Origin: Diphasiastrum complanatum
Taxonomy: Eukaryota; Streptophyta; Lycopodiopsida; Lycopodiales; Lycopodiaceae
Length of the DNA stretch: 64,000 nt
Assembly: GCA_029204225.1 (NCBI GenBank)
Contig: CM055104.1
Location: 54,602,538 to 54,666,537, forward strand
Direction: 5' to 3'
The notes under the pieces were generated by a model. It searched no databases, was not told where the DNA came from, and saw only the letters and a list, made by a program, of their open reading frames with translations. Every line of letters begins with the position of its first letter. Positions within the stretch are counted from its first letter, which is position 1. Shown in pieces: positions 12,550 through 26,121 of the stretch. The translations under genes and the position numbers were made by a program.

Positions 12550-13410
12550 AAAACTTTTTTGATGCCAAAGGTGGGATTTTGAACTATGCACATCTCAAAA
12601 CTTTTTAAGGCAAAAGGTCTCTTTTAAACACGTGCTATTAGCACACATAGGATGACCTGCTTCACCACCGCTAGGAGGAAACTCACCACCATTTACATGC
12701 AAAGTGATTTTACACACATGCACTTTTTACATAAAGAAAGGAACACATGTAGATTCTATTTGAGAGGGCTATGGCTTTATTTCATAACTTTCCATTTGAA
12801 AAAGTGGCTCTCTTAGCGAAGAATACGATCGCATGTGGCCATGCGATCTCTGGCAAACTGAACCTAAGATCTCAGGCCTTTCTTTATACATGCATTTCTC
12901 TTTCTTGTGATGACAAGCATAGATACATAGATACGATCCATCGTCACCACTACGCTAGAGCGCGTGGTGATCGTCTCATACAAGAGAACACACAGTACTG
13001 CAGTTACCAGTAGTATCAGTACCGGCGTGCTTCGTCGAATTGGCGTGGTGCTGCGATGAAAGGTCTCTTTGTTGGATCCTATTCACCTAGCGCCGCAGGC
13101 CAGAAAACAAAGCCCTCCAAAGTTCAGCGGTTCTCGTGTTTGATCAGGAGATCAGACTCAGATGAGTTTACAAATGATATGCGCTTCCATCCAACGGATG
13201 TGCAGAGCACCGATCAAGCAATGGCGCACACTGTCATTAAGAAGAACTGGAGTCTTCGATTTACGAAGTGGACAAGTTCCGTGATTGCGCACACCAAACG
13301 AGCGTTGCAGAAGAAGAAGCGCAAATGTTTCAGTCTCTCGCCTTGCATTCAGCAAGTAAATGCAAACAACGTCGACGTTCGTGAACGGGTATCGAGTATA
13401 AGACCCAGTT
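12550..13410. other. No supported gene; more GC-rich stretch before host gene
   Basis: 12550-12770 looks like TE debris. 12771-13013 and 13056-13418 are open on the plus strand, the second encoding 120 basic residues with no recognised domain. They lie upstream of the gene at 13929 and are more GC-rich and less repetitive than the surroundings, so this may be promoter or 5' UTR. I found no splice arrangement that joins them convincingly to that gene. Confidence 0.35.
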
Positions 13411-13554
13411 TAGAATAGTTCATATAGATTTAGATTTTTTTTTTTCTTTCGTTCGGCTGCATATTTATGTTTGTATGAGTCTTAGAATAGTTCATATAGA
13501 TTTAGCTTTTTCTTTTTCTTTCGTTCGGCTGCATATTTATGTTTGTATGAGTCT
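13411..13554. repeat. 72-bp tandem duplication
   Basis: Two adjacent, nearly identical 72-bp units begin at 13411 and 13483 (TAGAATAGTTCATATAGATT) and end in TTTGTATGAGTCTTA. They differ mainly in the length of a T/C tract. They lie 0.4 kb upstream of the start codon of the gene at 13929. Confidence 0.9.
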
Positions 13555-13928
13555 TACAACAAGTAGCATGTTGGTGAAAACCTGCCTTCCTGTCCTTCCG
13601 GTATTTTAGACTACTCTCACTTACGCAATGACCCAAAAATAGGTTAAAAGATATGTATTGTTGAAAGTACAAGCTTTCCGTTTGATGCATGATGCGCTGA
13701 TGGCTTTCATTTAAATTTTGGTTGATTTTGTTAACCAACCTCTCTACAGGGGAGATTTCTTACGTGTAGTTAATGCAGGATTTTGAAACGTCGAGATTGC
13801 TTCATTGGCTGATGAAGATGACACGATCTGTCCACTAAATCAATCTCTTAATCCTAAATTCTTAAATTTAATTCTTAAAAACGGCATTTCACAAATTTTT
13901 GCCACCATAGGGACTTAAAAACTTGAGT

Positions 13929-15026
13929 ATGCTGTTATTAAGTGGTTTATTCCTATTGATAATTCGGCAGAACTTTGTGCAAGGCAAAACGGAAGCTACT
14001 AAAGGACATGGGCATCAATCAACAGTAGAGCTGAACAACACGCTTGGAGCACTTCTGCAAATTAAAGATCTGGAAGTGCAATCCGACAAGTCGACGCACA
14101 TATCGGATGAGCCTAAACTTGAGTTAAGAAATAATTATCAGGGCAGCTTGCTGCAAGTGCAAACAGGAAACCTCGTAACAACCACTGATTCGAGACCTAA
14201 TCTTGGTATACTACATGAAGAAGCCAATCAACGATGGAAACGAGCAAACAATAATGATCTTATCTACGAAGGCTTGATTTTGCGACATCTTCCAAAGCAA
14301 CCTATCAAAGAGTCAGCTGATATAGCACGTGGTGTATTGAAGAACGCCAGTGGTCAAGCTATGAATCAGGTACTGAAGAATGGGGAAGTAATTTTTCCAG
14401 AGCGAGAAAATGACTTAGTAACAAAAGATCAGAGTCTAGATACTGATATTGCTCAGAATCCAAGCGAAGAAAATGGTTTCCACGACCAATTTGCAAACAG
14501 TAAAAATAAGGAGGCCAAAACTTCTAATGTAAGATTTGGTGAGTTCCTTATCAATATTCTTTCCTATATCGAAAATGACCGTCTGAGATTTATACAGTAT
14601 TTATGGCCTGCATCTTCCTCTTTCATTGGCCTTCCCTTCTGCTTATTGATAAGGCTGCAGTTTTGAATCTAATATCTATTTTTCCATTCATTTTCAATTC
14701 CTGACCCGAAACTCATGCTATATAAGTTGGATCCTCCACTAGTTTTGCTGCTAGATGTAGGTTATAACATAGATAGCTTTATTGCAGAAGTAAAACCTTT
14801 TTCTATTCTTTAAGTTCATCTGGTTCTTCCAGCACTTATGCATGATTTTGATTAAAGATCATCTGGCTGATTATCGCTACCATGGAGTATACAAACCTTA
14901 CTCATGTTAATTGTGAAATTTCTTCACGGAAATTTTGTGGTTGTGCTTTCAGGTCTTCTTGTGATCATTGGAAGCGTATTATGGTATATATGCATTGATG
15001 CATTTCTGCGATATGCTCCAGAATAG
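13929..15026 (+). CDS. Predicted single-pass membrane protein, 227 aa, family unknown
   Basis: Two exons: 13929-14538 and 14953-15026. The donor is G|GTGAGT and the acceptor TTTCAG|GT; the intron is 414 bp and interrupts a Gly codon in phase 1. The protein starts MLLLSGLFLLIIRQNFVQG, a good signal peptide. A 180-residue polar region follows, rich in Asn, Gln, Lys and Glu, with no cysteine pairs or known domain. It closes with GLLVIIGSVLWYICIDAFL, a strong membrane helix, and a tail RYAPE. Topology should be type I: bulk in the lumen or apoplast, a very short cytosolic tail. Reading through the intron would replace the helix with another hydrophobic tail (246-247 aa). The exon 2 solution gives the better membrane anchor. 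I chose the ATG at 13929; the codons just upstream lack one. No breaks are seen. Confidence 0.7.
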
Positions 15027-15029
15027 AAA

Positions 15030-16440
15030 CGGGGTGGCCGTCTTTATCCACTTCATCTCTCTTAACTCTTAGTGTCTCGAATACTGGAGGTCACTTTAAG
15101 TGACTCTAATAAAAGACCTCATGTAGGTAGAAATTGTTTTGTGATTACATGCACTTTGGAACAATATCAATGGAATGAAAACTGTTTATTCATCCTAGGC
15201 TGCAATGATTTACCACGATATTTTGTGGTGTCAATGAAAATACGAGCTCAGAAATTTATTGGCCAATAGTAATGAGCAAAAGGAGGTCGTGAACAGGTTA
15301 CAAGAGCTAATTATAATTATGATTCTTTTCCTTGCCTTGCTTTATGAATCTTTCTTTTTCAGAGCTGATTTAGACAAGTCTTAATGTCACCAAACATTCC
15401 ATGAGTAGAGACTAAACATGTTATCTTCCTAAGGAAAACCTCATACTATTATCATTATCAATCAAATTCCTCACAAATGCCAACTTTCTTAATTAACTAA
15501 CATGAAGTATTGCAGAATACTTTAACTCGCTTCAGAAAGATGAATGAATGTTTGCTTTCTGAGCTTTCTATTGATGATTTTGAATGTCTGTAATTCATTG
15601 AATTTATTGTGTAGAAGTGTCTCATGTTTCATGAGTTTAAATACGTTCTTTCAAATTGCATAATAATCTGCATAACTAAAAAGAAATTGAAGAAATTGTT
15701 AAAGATTAATGTATAATGCTAACAAGTCACGCCATTCATGTGTTGTTTTGTACTTGTGTTTAACCAAATAGTAGTTTGGGTGACTTTTGTGGAACAATAT
15801 GTGTAGTATAGTCATGCTAGGATAAATAAGTTGACCATAGTTGAATGTTTTGGTTGCTATCATTAGCATAATTGTAACCAATATCGATGGTACCATCCAA
15901 TTGGTTGTTGTCCAATAAACGTGTACTAGTGGTGGACATCTTTATTCACCATTAGATTAGAAGTTCCATTCCACTTGTATTCATGAAAGGGACATGACGA
16001 AAAACAAGAACATTGTGGCATTTCACAAATGGTTACCCCCCAACCTAAATATAATTTCAATGTTGTGCGTGTGTCTTTCAAGATAGGGACATAACACTAA
16101 AAAAAGGTTAATAGTATATGAAATGACTTTTAATATTGAATCAACAACCTATATCTACTCTTCAAGATAGCATTGTCATGCCAGTTAACAATTGATTAGT
16201 CATCAACATCCATTCCATGAATCTAGTATGAGTTGAAATTTCAATAGAATCTAGTGCAGTATGCAGATCACATCACACAATCACCATAGCCACTCCTCAT
16301 AAGCTCTCAAAGAGGGCACATCAAAAGTTAAGTCTATTATGAAGAAACAATGTACATATAGCAAAGCCCTAAACTGCATGGGCTCAACAGGTGTCACTAA
16401 ACTGGCCTACCACCTGCCAAACTAGAGTTAGGCCCAATAT
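15030..16440. other. 3' flank of host gene and intergenic sequence
   Basis: 15030 to about 15600 is probably 3' UTR and downstream flank of the gene at 13929. The remainder to 16440 is AT-rich with no gene, RNA or recognisable transposon that I can support. Confidence 0.4.
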
Positions 16441-16447
16441 GGCCACA

Positions 16448-16702
16448 TATACTGACAAACCCAGGACATGCCCTTGAGTATAGCATAATGAACTCAAAAT
16501 CACTGTACAGTCTAATTTCTTCCTACGTGTGGCTACCCAGCTAATCCAAGTAGCCGTCTACGAGATCAATGTTCGATCAATATATCCTAACGGGTCACGT
16601 CCCAAACACAACTGAATATAGCAAATCTAATTAATTGTACAGTAATTACATCATCACATTTAGAGCTTATACTAATGAGTCAGATCAAAACTGAATTCTA
16701 AT
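16448..16702. repeat. 255-bp direct repeat, copy 1
   Basis: It begins TATACTGACAAACCCAGGAC and ends TTCTAAT. It matches 22770-23024 over the same length with no gaps, at roughly 92 percent identity. It is probably a terminal or regulatory part of the element whose degraded coding sequence lies between the copies. Confidence 0.9.
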
Positions 16703-18100
16703 AATGTGACAAGAGTGAAAAACAATAATTTGTAGCAATGTCTGGAGTGTCCAAAAGATGTTATGTTTGTCCTACTACTCTGTACTTGACTCATACTCAA
16801 GCACACCAACAAACCACCAAGTTTGACTCACAAAGTATCATGCAACCACAATGCTCATACAGAGAGTCTACCGTACTCTCTCGACCAACTGACTCGTCTC
16901 CAATCTGCCGACTTGAACACAAGTGGACACATGAGCGACATGGCTCAAACTGAGGAAGTCTCACTGCCACCATGAGACTCACATCCTCCATCTAGCTAGG
17001 CTGACATCCTATCAGACACTTACAAGCACAGACCTGTAAAGTTGACATAAATGAGTGACTTAGGCTCAACCCGAGAAAATCTTACTGCCACCATAAGATT
17101 GCACCCTCACCAGATAGACAGCTAGTAGACAATGACAAGTCAATGAGCATAAAATGAATATTTTGTTCCTGACGTAGCAAATGCACAACCGCATAAAACT
17201 CTGACTCAGATCTAGACTCTCGTGACAAGGCAACATGCAAGATCGCACACACTCATGCAAGCCAACACGAATGATAAAGCGTCAAATACATGACCAAGGC
17301 CGAATGATAAGTGGTATCCTGTCGTACCGACACCTATGCCACCTGTAGATCTGCTGCTACACCACTGGTCACCAAATCAGGTCCTCAACCATGGTCTGCA
17401 CCTGTACCAAGATGCCCTCATGTCCAAGCATATGTAGTGGGTTTCTTTCCTTGCCTTACCTCAAACCAAGATCTAGTCAATCTCGCATCAAAGAGACGAA
17501 GTTAGTTGTCACGCGTAGGTTCGTTCCCATGAGAGCGATAGTATAGTTCAGATTTCAGTATGAATGAAAGACACAAATCTAACTCTAACATCCATTAACA
17601 CTACGCATCCACAACAAAGATAGCTTACTCTTTCTCTCTCTTCCTTTCTCTCTCATAAAAAGTATAATAACATACAATCCCAATAACAATCAGATCCAAC
17701 AATTAGCAAAACACAAATAAAGCATGAGAGATACTAGGAAAAGTCATAGAGAGCAAGGACATTCATCAATCCATTTCTAAAGAGAACCAATCTGCTTCAT
17801 TGAAATGAGAAAATGAACATGTGCAGGAACTCGAGTTGGTCCCTTTTTATAGTAGAGAGGAGGACCCTAGCCTCTGAATTCTATTGGTCCATTTCTACCT
17901 CCCTAATTATTCAAATTTAAAAAAGTGTGGGAACCATCAAAATTGGAGGGAAACCCAACTTTATTCACTAACTTGACATTTAGGCCCTGCGACATTAAAA
18001 GTCCCGCAAAAAGGCCTAAAGTCCTTTTATTGACTTTCTAATTAATCAAATAACTATGTGATCATCGGGTTGGACTTACACATGTAGGGTGCCATATCCC
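16703..18100. other. Non-coding stretch with diverged tandem repeats
   Basis: No supported gene. Around 16929-17000 and 17050-17125 a unit of about 120 bp recurs in diverged form, sharing a GGCTCAA, GAG, CTTACTGCCACCAT pattern. The rest has low-complexity TCTCTCT patches near 17630-17660 and no RNA gene. Confidence 0.4.
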
Positions 18101-19700
18101 TCTCACTCATTAACTAGTGTTAGGGTTGCCTACAAACCTTCCAACCAAAACTGGTGGCGGTCCCACGACACCTGCAATATGCAATTATTGGGGACTTTTA
18201 TTTGCTTCACACCGAATCTTGATTAAATGGTACTGCACCTTCTCCATAAAGTCGAGACATGCAGTATTAAAATCCAAATTGTGTGGCAGAAAACAACGGT
18301 GGGCTCCGGCAATCCACTTTGAGGTTGTCCATGATGTGAAGCGTGATTCTCAAGAGCCTCCCATCATTGCTGCACGAAAGTATAAACGAGCAATCGGCAG
18401 CTGATCTTTGATTTTCTCTGAGGCCATCGGGTTATTTGGATCGAGGCAATTGTCCCATCTGGTTGCCACTAACACCAACAGAGTTAGATCTTTAGCAAAC
18501 ATTGCCGATTGTCGCACCGTTGGATCTGGAGAGTGGACATACTCTCTCTGATACATAGTCAATCCCAAACCTTTCTATTTATTCCTTCGCAACATTGGCA
18601 CATAATAAGGGTCAACCCGCAATTGGCGAGGGCTGGCGACGTAACTCCTGATTGATTCTGAAGTTTTTTCAAATACTGTAATTCTCCATGCCGACTGCTC
18701 TCCCAATGCAGGTATTTTGTCCAACTCTTTCTCGGCCTCTATCTCGGAGGTCTTAAACTTCAGAACCCAACCCCCATGTGAGGACTCATGCGGATGTTGC
18801 TTTAAGAAGGTCTGGATCTAGTCCTCAACGCTGATGGGCTTTCTGAATAGAGGTGTGGTCCTTGATGAGGATGGACCTGCTTGTACTGCCGGTAAGATTG
18901 GCGGTTGTTCTGCTATATCTAGAGCTCCCCCATGGTCCATGCTGGAATCTACCTCTATATCCATTTGTACATCTTCTTGGCACGAAGGGGAGAATTGTGG
19001 CATGACCGGTACAGAGATTTGTGGTCTTGCTTCCAATACCTAAGTGGCTGCTTTTTCATATGCGGTGATGGTCTCTTTAGCCTTTGCCAACTCGGTTGAA
19101 GCTGCTCCTTTGAACCTGTCAAAGCGGCCTTGAAATCTCTGTCGGGCCACTTTGTATGTTTTCACTTTCTTAAACATGCAAAGTGGCCAGATGATCTGGT
19201 ATTTGTGTTTGAAGATAAGCATCATGCTCAAGGGTGGTCGCATCCAATTCACCTTGAAGACGCGTGCAATCTTGTTCCGCCATCTACAATTGACCCTTCA
19301 GCAGTTGCACATGTTGTTTTGCATCCTTCACGACCTTATCCACCTGATCTTGTGCGGTTGTCAGGGCGTTTTGCAGAGAGCTGACGTAGTCTTCCAAGTG
19401 ATGAGCTTGTTGCTGGGCCAACTTCTTTTCGGCTTCAGCCTTGTCTTCATGCTATTTGGCAATCTTTAACTCTCGATCCAGTTGGACAATCTTTTGGCTG
19501 ATCAGAGTGTTTTCGGACCCCATATCGGAGATTCTCTGCTCCATTTCTTTTTTCTTGTCAAGTATAGACTGGATCACTTGCGCAAGGCTTGAGACCAAAC
19601 CGAGAGCATCACCAGAATCGACTGTCGTGGAGGTGGCAGCAGCAACAGGACCTGATGGTACTGCTTGCGGGGAAAAAGACCCCTTTTTTAAGCTAATTTT
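18100..19700 (-). pseudogene. Degraded coding sequence with coiled coil, unknown family
   Basis: On the minus strand the order is: a low-complexity start (AAATSTTVDSGDALG), a coiled coil around 19400-19560 (KKKEMEQRISDMGSENTLIS), a Pro/Ser-rich acidic segment 18818-19036 (MDIEVDSSMDHGGALDIAEQ), and a globular part 18110-18570 (REYVHSPDPTVRQSAMFAKD; LVLVATRWDNCLDPNNP). Several frame changes and stops make it non-functional. It resembles the gag-like part of a plant mobile element more than a host gene, but I do not recognise the family. 22045-22765 may be its amino-terminal part, separated by an insertion. Confidence 0.45.
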
Positions 19701-19739
19701 GATGGAAAATCGTCGCCACGCGCTATTACGCTGACGTGA

Positions 19740-20470
19740 AACTGTTAAAAAATGACACGTAAATGGCCCATTATGGCCTGTTGCACTTTTATTAAAACTT
19801 TGTCTATTTATTGATTTACGCTAGACTTAAATTTATTTAAGAGGCCTATGCCCCTAGTTCCCGAGGTGCCAGTTTGTCTTAGAAATCAGTTAAAGTTAAA
19901 TGACAGTTTTATTCACCGTAGGCCACTTTGGTGGTTTAAAAGCAGTTTTGGGGCTCAGCCCTTAAGTTTGGGCCCAACTGCCAAAAAGTCCCTATTGGTG
20001 CCCATTCATGAAAAGGTGCTTCTTTGGGCCTCAGCCCTCTCTAGCATTACATGTGGCCAGCCTCTACATAACATTATCATTTTCATTGTCATCTTCTTGG
20101 AAAGAGAGAGAGAGAGAGAACTTGTGTGTAGAAGCTTGGAGAGAAAGAGAATGAGTAGAAGGTGTTTTGCTTGGTGCCTCCAATCTCTTTCACTTCCAAT
20201 TTATGCTCAATCCCACAGAGACAAGGAGGAGGAAAGGAGAAGAGGCTGATCTTGTCATTAATCTTGTGTTTACGGGGCTTACTATTGTGTAAAGCCTTGC
20301 TGTTACATTTACAAAGATTTGGGATTTGTTTAAGATTTCTTGCTGCCCAAGAAGAAGTCACATTTGTGCTTTGTCTGTTGGTGTCTGTGGTTTTCCTTAC
20401 TTACGTTTTCTAACCTACGGATTCTGCTCATTACCTCTCTGATCAGCGCTGTTGCAGCTACTTCCCGCTC
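19740..20470 (+). other. LTR-like insertion sequence with short GA tract
   Basis: This stretch lies between two minus-strand coding pieces and differs in character. It has pyrimidine-rich and GGGCCTCAGCCC patches, a short (GA)n at 20104-20119, and a 5'-UTR-like aspect on the plus strand. No defined ends or primer site were found, so an LTR identity is inference. Confidence 0.3.
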
Positions 20471-20524
20471 CCTCATCAGAGACCTATTTCATTCTCTAAT
20501 CTGCATCATCTCCTATCTGCCCTC

Positions 20525-20770
20525 TACCTTCCTGATCTGTCTCGCTCCCTTGCTGTCTGGGGACCTCTGTCCGCTCCTTGCCTACAGATCTGCTGAGGCC
20601 GCTCATCCCTCCTCTTTCCTTCCTGCGGGTTTAAGACCCTTACCTTCCTGGTCTATCTCGCTCCCCTGCTGTTTGGGGACCTCTGTCCGCTCCTTGCCTA
20701 CAGATCTGCTGAGGCCGCTCATCCCTCCTCTTTCCTTCTTGCGGGTTTGAGATCCTTACCTTCCTGACCA
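20525..20770. repeat. 116-bp tandem repeat, two copies plus a stub
   Basis: Units begin TACCTTCCTG at 20525, 20641 and (partial) 20757. Each holds CTGTCCGCTCCTTGCCTACAG and CTGAGGCCGCTCATCCCTCC. The surrounding 20440-21110 is CT- and GC-rich, unlike its AT-rich neighbours. Open frames on both strands here have no domains and follow the repeat. Confidence 0.9.
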
Positions 20771-21109
20771 GTGTCCTCCGTCTGTGATCTCTTCCAGCCG
20801 GCCTGCACCCTCCTTTTTCCCTTGCTCTTCGCTCCTTGATCCGCGACCCTGCCTGCCTGCAGATCACTCCCTGCCTTGCGACCTTGCTCCTACCTGGGTG
20901 GAAAGAAAGTCCCTGTCCACGCTCCCACTCTGTGGCCCACTCCCTACCTACGGATCTGTCCCGTTTCCATTGGCTGCTCCCTGCTAGCCCGTTCGCCCTG
21001 CCTACTGTCATTCCCAACGGCCCTGATTCGCGGTTTCTTGCTACCTGCGGCCCCTTTCACTTGTGTGGGTCATGACCCGTCCACAACCTCTGTCTTCGAC
21101 CTCTCTGTT

Positions 21110-22040
21110 CATTGAAATCTGCCACATGTGAGGTGTGAGATTTGTGATAGTTTGATTGGCCACCAAATAATAAGCGCTAGTCTGGTTACTTGCCTATGAG
21201 AGAACCTGTCTATAGCATACCTTATGCATTATTGTGATTTGGAAACTCCTATAATCAAGCTTCAATGCCCATGAGTTATAAGAAGTGTGTTGCTGAAAGA
21301 ACCAAAGTTTAAAGTGCCAACTATTGTGATTTGGGACTATAGTATTGAGGATTTGAAACCCTAACTTTTGTTACTGAAATGGCCCAAACTTCGGCTATGA
21401 GATTCATTTGCTATGACAGTCTGTTTGACTGCTCAATTTGTTGACTAAATCTCTTTCATAATGACTCGTAAGGAGATCTATCGTGCTACCTAAACAACCA
21501 TCAAGCTATAAAGCCTTTGGATGCGAGTGTAGTAGCTAATCAAGGTTTGCTTGTTGACATGATATGCTTAGTCCTTGAGCCTATGTACCTCCAATAGGAA
21601 CAGTCACACTCTATCTCTTTATTGAGGCTTTGTCAGTTCTCGGCCACAAACTTCTTTTAAGCCCTTGTCATTGATTGATTTCATGCCCAATGAATAAGGC
21701 CTATGAGTGTCTTCCATTTGGGCTATTTGTGAGGAGAGGAGCCAGTTTGATTATTTCCTGCATCCGAAAGGAAGTTTCGGCGTTTATCGAAAGTCTAACC
21801 TTGTTTTACCTCACTTGTTAAGTAAATCTCAGCTTATTCACGAGTCATGCTTATACGTCCTATCGGTATCTCGAAAGCCAGAGCTTACACGCGTGATCTC
21901 TTGTCCATTTCAGAGTTCCATAGGCTATTTGAAAATTGCATGTTGATCGTTTGAAATCTGCCTTGCCGATTGCCATTAAAAGTGTCGGTGGTCATGAACG
22001 GCCTTATTTCCGACTCCATACCCAATGGAGCTTGAGCTGT
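21110..22040. other. Stretch without a supported gene
   Basis: No domain, RNA gene or clear repeat found. It may be part of the insertion that separates the two minus-strand coding pieces. Confidence 0.35.
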
Positions 22041-22044
22041 AATT

Positions 22045-22765
22045 GTGGTATAGAACGACTTCCGTTAGCATTCCCTTAGATTGGCAGTCTATTTGGAGTC
22101 GTTTTGTCCTTGGTTGGCATGGAATAGGTGCCAGTACTTCTTCTTCTTCAAAAATGTCTTCCTCCTCAAAACCCTCAGGCACAATGGCGTCGAACTATTT
22201 TGGTGATTTTCACAGCTTTGTCGACTCGAAGTGCGGCTGGGCTATCTTGCTTGTGAGGTTGTTGGCTGACATCTTCAACACTGACAATAGTGTCATGGAC
22301 ATGTTCGAATCCTCTTCCAGGGGATTGGAGGTCAAAGGGCGCAGGGCTCTGGGGCATTTCAAAAATTTTGACAGCCCCAAGGGGGTTGGAATCATCGAAC
22401 ATATTTATAAAAAACTGCGTGTTTGGTGAAGTGGCTTCGGTGTGCAGGGGTGAGGTGGCCTAGGCAGCTGTGATAGGAATGGCAGGCCCAATGGTCACAG
22501 ACTGTCCTTGTGTGGAAGCAGAGGCGAGGGAAGCATCAGAGGCGGGGGGAATGGGAAGTTCAGTGCGAACAGCAGCAGGAGGTGGAAGCGCAGCTGACGA
22601 TGTATGCCTAGTACGACGTCGTGACGCAGAAGGTGAGTCAGGAATGACGATCTCATTGCGTGGACGACGACGACTATGAGAACTCGAGGCCTGGTGAGAC
22701 GACTCGGCCAGTGCTTCTTCATAGACCGAAATCACAGAATCTACGCAAGAGCCATTGAACAGCAT
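22045..22765 (-). pseudogene. Amino-terminal part of unknown element-like protein
   Basis: An ATG at 22765 on the minus strand lies 5 bases inside the 255-bp repeat boundary. It opens a frame (MLFNGSCVDSVISVYEEALA) followed by a Ser/Arg/Pro-rich linker. After a frame change come DDSNPLGAVKIFEMPQSPAP and an acidic patch (EEEDIFEEEEVLAP). No known domain. The placement, with one 255-bp repeat directly upstream, suggests the repeat is the 5' terminal or promoter region of this unit. Confidence 0.4.
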
Positions 22766-22769
22766 GTGT

Positions 22770-23024
22770 TATACTGACAAACCCAGGACATGTCCCTGAG
22801 TATAGCATAATGAACTCAAAATCACTGTACAGGCTAATTTCTTCCTACGTGTGGCTACCCGGCTAACCCAAGTAGCCATCTACGGGATCAGTGCCCGATC
22901 AATATATCCTAACAGGTCACGTCCCGAACACAACTGAATACAGCAAATCTGATTAACTGTACAATAATTACATCATGACATTTAGAGCTTATACTAATGA
23001 ATCAAATCAAAACTGATTTCTAAT
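22770..23024. repeat. 255-bp direct repeat, copy 2
   Basis: Second copy of the repeat at 16448-16702, same orientation and length. Its left end abuts the start codon region of a minus-strand open frame. Confidence 0.9.
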
Positions 23025-23273
23025 TGTATGCTAATGTAATGTCAATCTAATCTAATGGATAGGTTAATGAAATTGATAAATATAATTAAAGTGCAACGTT
23101 CATGATAATCATCTATGTTCTAAGTTGGAACATCTTTTATGAGAATACATTGCTAGGTCAGAATAACTTGTTGCAATAAGGATTAGATGGATGAGTGAAT
23201 GAATTTCATATGAAATGTATTTTACAAAAACAGATTTATGTATGTTTTTTGTAGTTAGATTGATTCTGATTAA

Positions 23274-23321
<48 letters not shown>

Positions 23322-24380
23322 AGTTGAAATAATTTGATAGACATTCATTAGTGGAGAAATATATTCATCAACAAAAAGATTATTTCATTGAATTTATACA
23401 TGTGTTGGCTGATTTTTAATTGCAAATATGAAGATGATGTGGGCTAGTTTTTTTTAATATTGGCCCATGGATGACCCAAAAAGTGGCTAGAGTCAATTTT
23501 TTTGTAAATTGGCCTTAGAAATTATCCATAAAAGGATTAAGGCTTTTCTTCTAGCTAATGTCATATATCCCATTTACTTACAAAAATAAACAAGAACGAT
23601 GTGGTATTGTACCACAAAGGCCTTGCAATGTTATAATAGCATGAATCCTAAAATTTTAAGATTTGTTTAAAGTGTTTTTTATATTGCTGTGATAAATTTT
23701 TACATTTCAATGTTAGATGAGATCTATAATATTTATTATAAGATTTGTACAAAGTTGTTTTTTAGAGAAAGATGTTGATTCCATTCTTGTACTTGTTGGC
23801 TTTTTCAAACAATGGCCCAAAGTTTGAATCAATTAAAAAAGATAAATTTGTTATATGACTTTGTATAATAATTTTAGTCTTCTTGAAATTTAAATATTGT
23901 GAGCATTTTGGCCCATGAGTTATTGAAGAGCCTAGATAAATTATTTTGTGTAATTAGTGTATATAATGATTCTAAAACATGTGAATTAATGTTTTAAGAA
24001 ATTGATAAGATTTGTAACATGGGGTGGATTCCAGCCACTTCCAATGTTCCTTCAACCTAAACTTTCGATCCAATTGTCAGTTTGTTTATTCTTTGTGTGA
24101 TAGACAACGATATTAACTACGGCAAAAAGAAGAATCTTAAAAATACCTCATTGTCTTTGTTTTAGCATGTGGTAAAATCTCTAATTGCAACACAATCAAA
24201 AACTGAAGAAACATGATGTTTCTACCTACAAAGCATTTATAGCTTATGATTCAATACTTGTAGAAATACACGTAAAAGGCCAACAGGCCTTACCTGCATA
24301 AATACTCATAAAAGGCCAGCAGATTGTCTCTGTAGAAATACATGAAAACTACCCACAGACAGAAACCGTAAACAACCGCA
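23025..24380. other. AT-rich non-coding stretch with (TA)n
   Basis: No gene or element recognised. A TA dinucleotide run of about 44 bp lies at 23276-23319. Confidence 0.6.
23276..23319. repeat. (TA)n microsatellite, about 44 bp
   Basis: An uninterrupted TA run in AT-rich non-coding sequence. Confidence 0.95.
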
Positions 24381-24389
24381 ACCGCACTA

Positions 24390-25703
<1,314 letters not shown>

Positions 25704-25704
25704 G

Positions 25705-25716
25705 TGGTATCAGAGC
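25705..25716 (+). promoter_or_regulatory. Primer binding site (tRNA-Met type), with a near copy 38 bp upstream
   Basis: TGGTATCAGAGC follows CCGACAG. At about 25666-25678 GTCGTATCAGAGC is a one-mismatch near copy, and the flanking GATTGAATCTCG and AGATTCCGACA also look related. A small tandem duplication of the LTR end and primer site is likely. Confidence 0.8.
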
Positions 25717-26121
25717 CCGCTTAATTAGAATATCAGAGCACCAAGCTATTATCAGACCAAGGTCATAGTTTTTCGAGTTAGTTTTTTCAAGTTATATTTT
25801 TTTTTTGAGTCATAGTTTTTTCGAGTCTTAGTTTCTCGAGTCCTCATTTTTCGAGTCATCAGTTTTTCGATACACCATCATTTTTTTGATATACTCCATA
25901 TTCTGACCCCGGCTCAAGTTTTCTGACCAAACTATATTTTACAATCCAAGCTTTTTCGGCTAACGTCAAGCTTGTCAAAAAAAAAACAAAACAAAAACAT
26001 ATTGTTCATGAAATCCCTGAAGATTATCCATACAAAATAAGGTCCCCTACAACTGAACAAATCAAACGTCATAGGTTCTACTGAATGCGGTCCCAAATAT
26101 ACGAGCCATCCACAAACCCAT

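Noticed and set aside
13056-13418. 120-codon basic frame as a gene
   Set aside because: No domain and no workable splice to the downstream gene; kept only as possible 5' region.
20340-21115. Several overlapping frames on both strands
   Set aside because: They follow the CT/GC-rich tandem repeat and show no domain.
22470-22679. Plus-strand Gly/Glu-rich frame
   Set aside because: Shadow of the minus-strand frame starting at 22765, which has better structure and an aligned upstream repeat.
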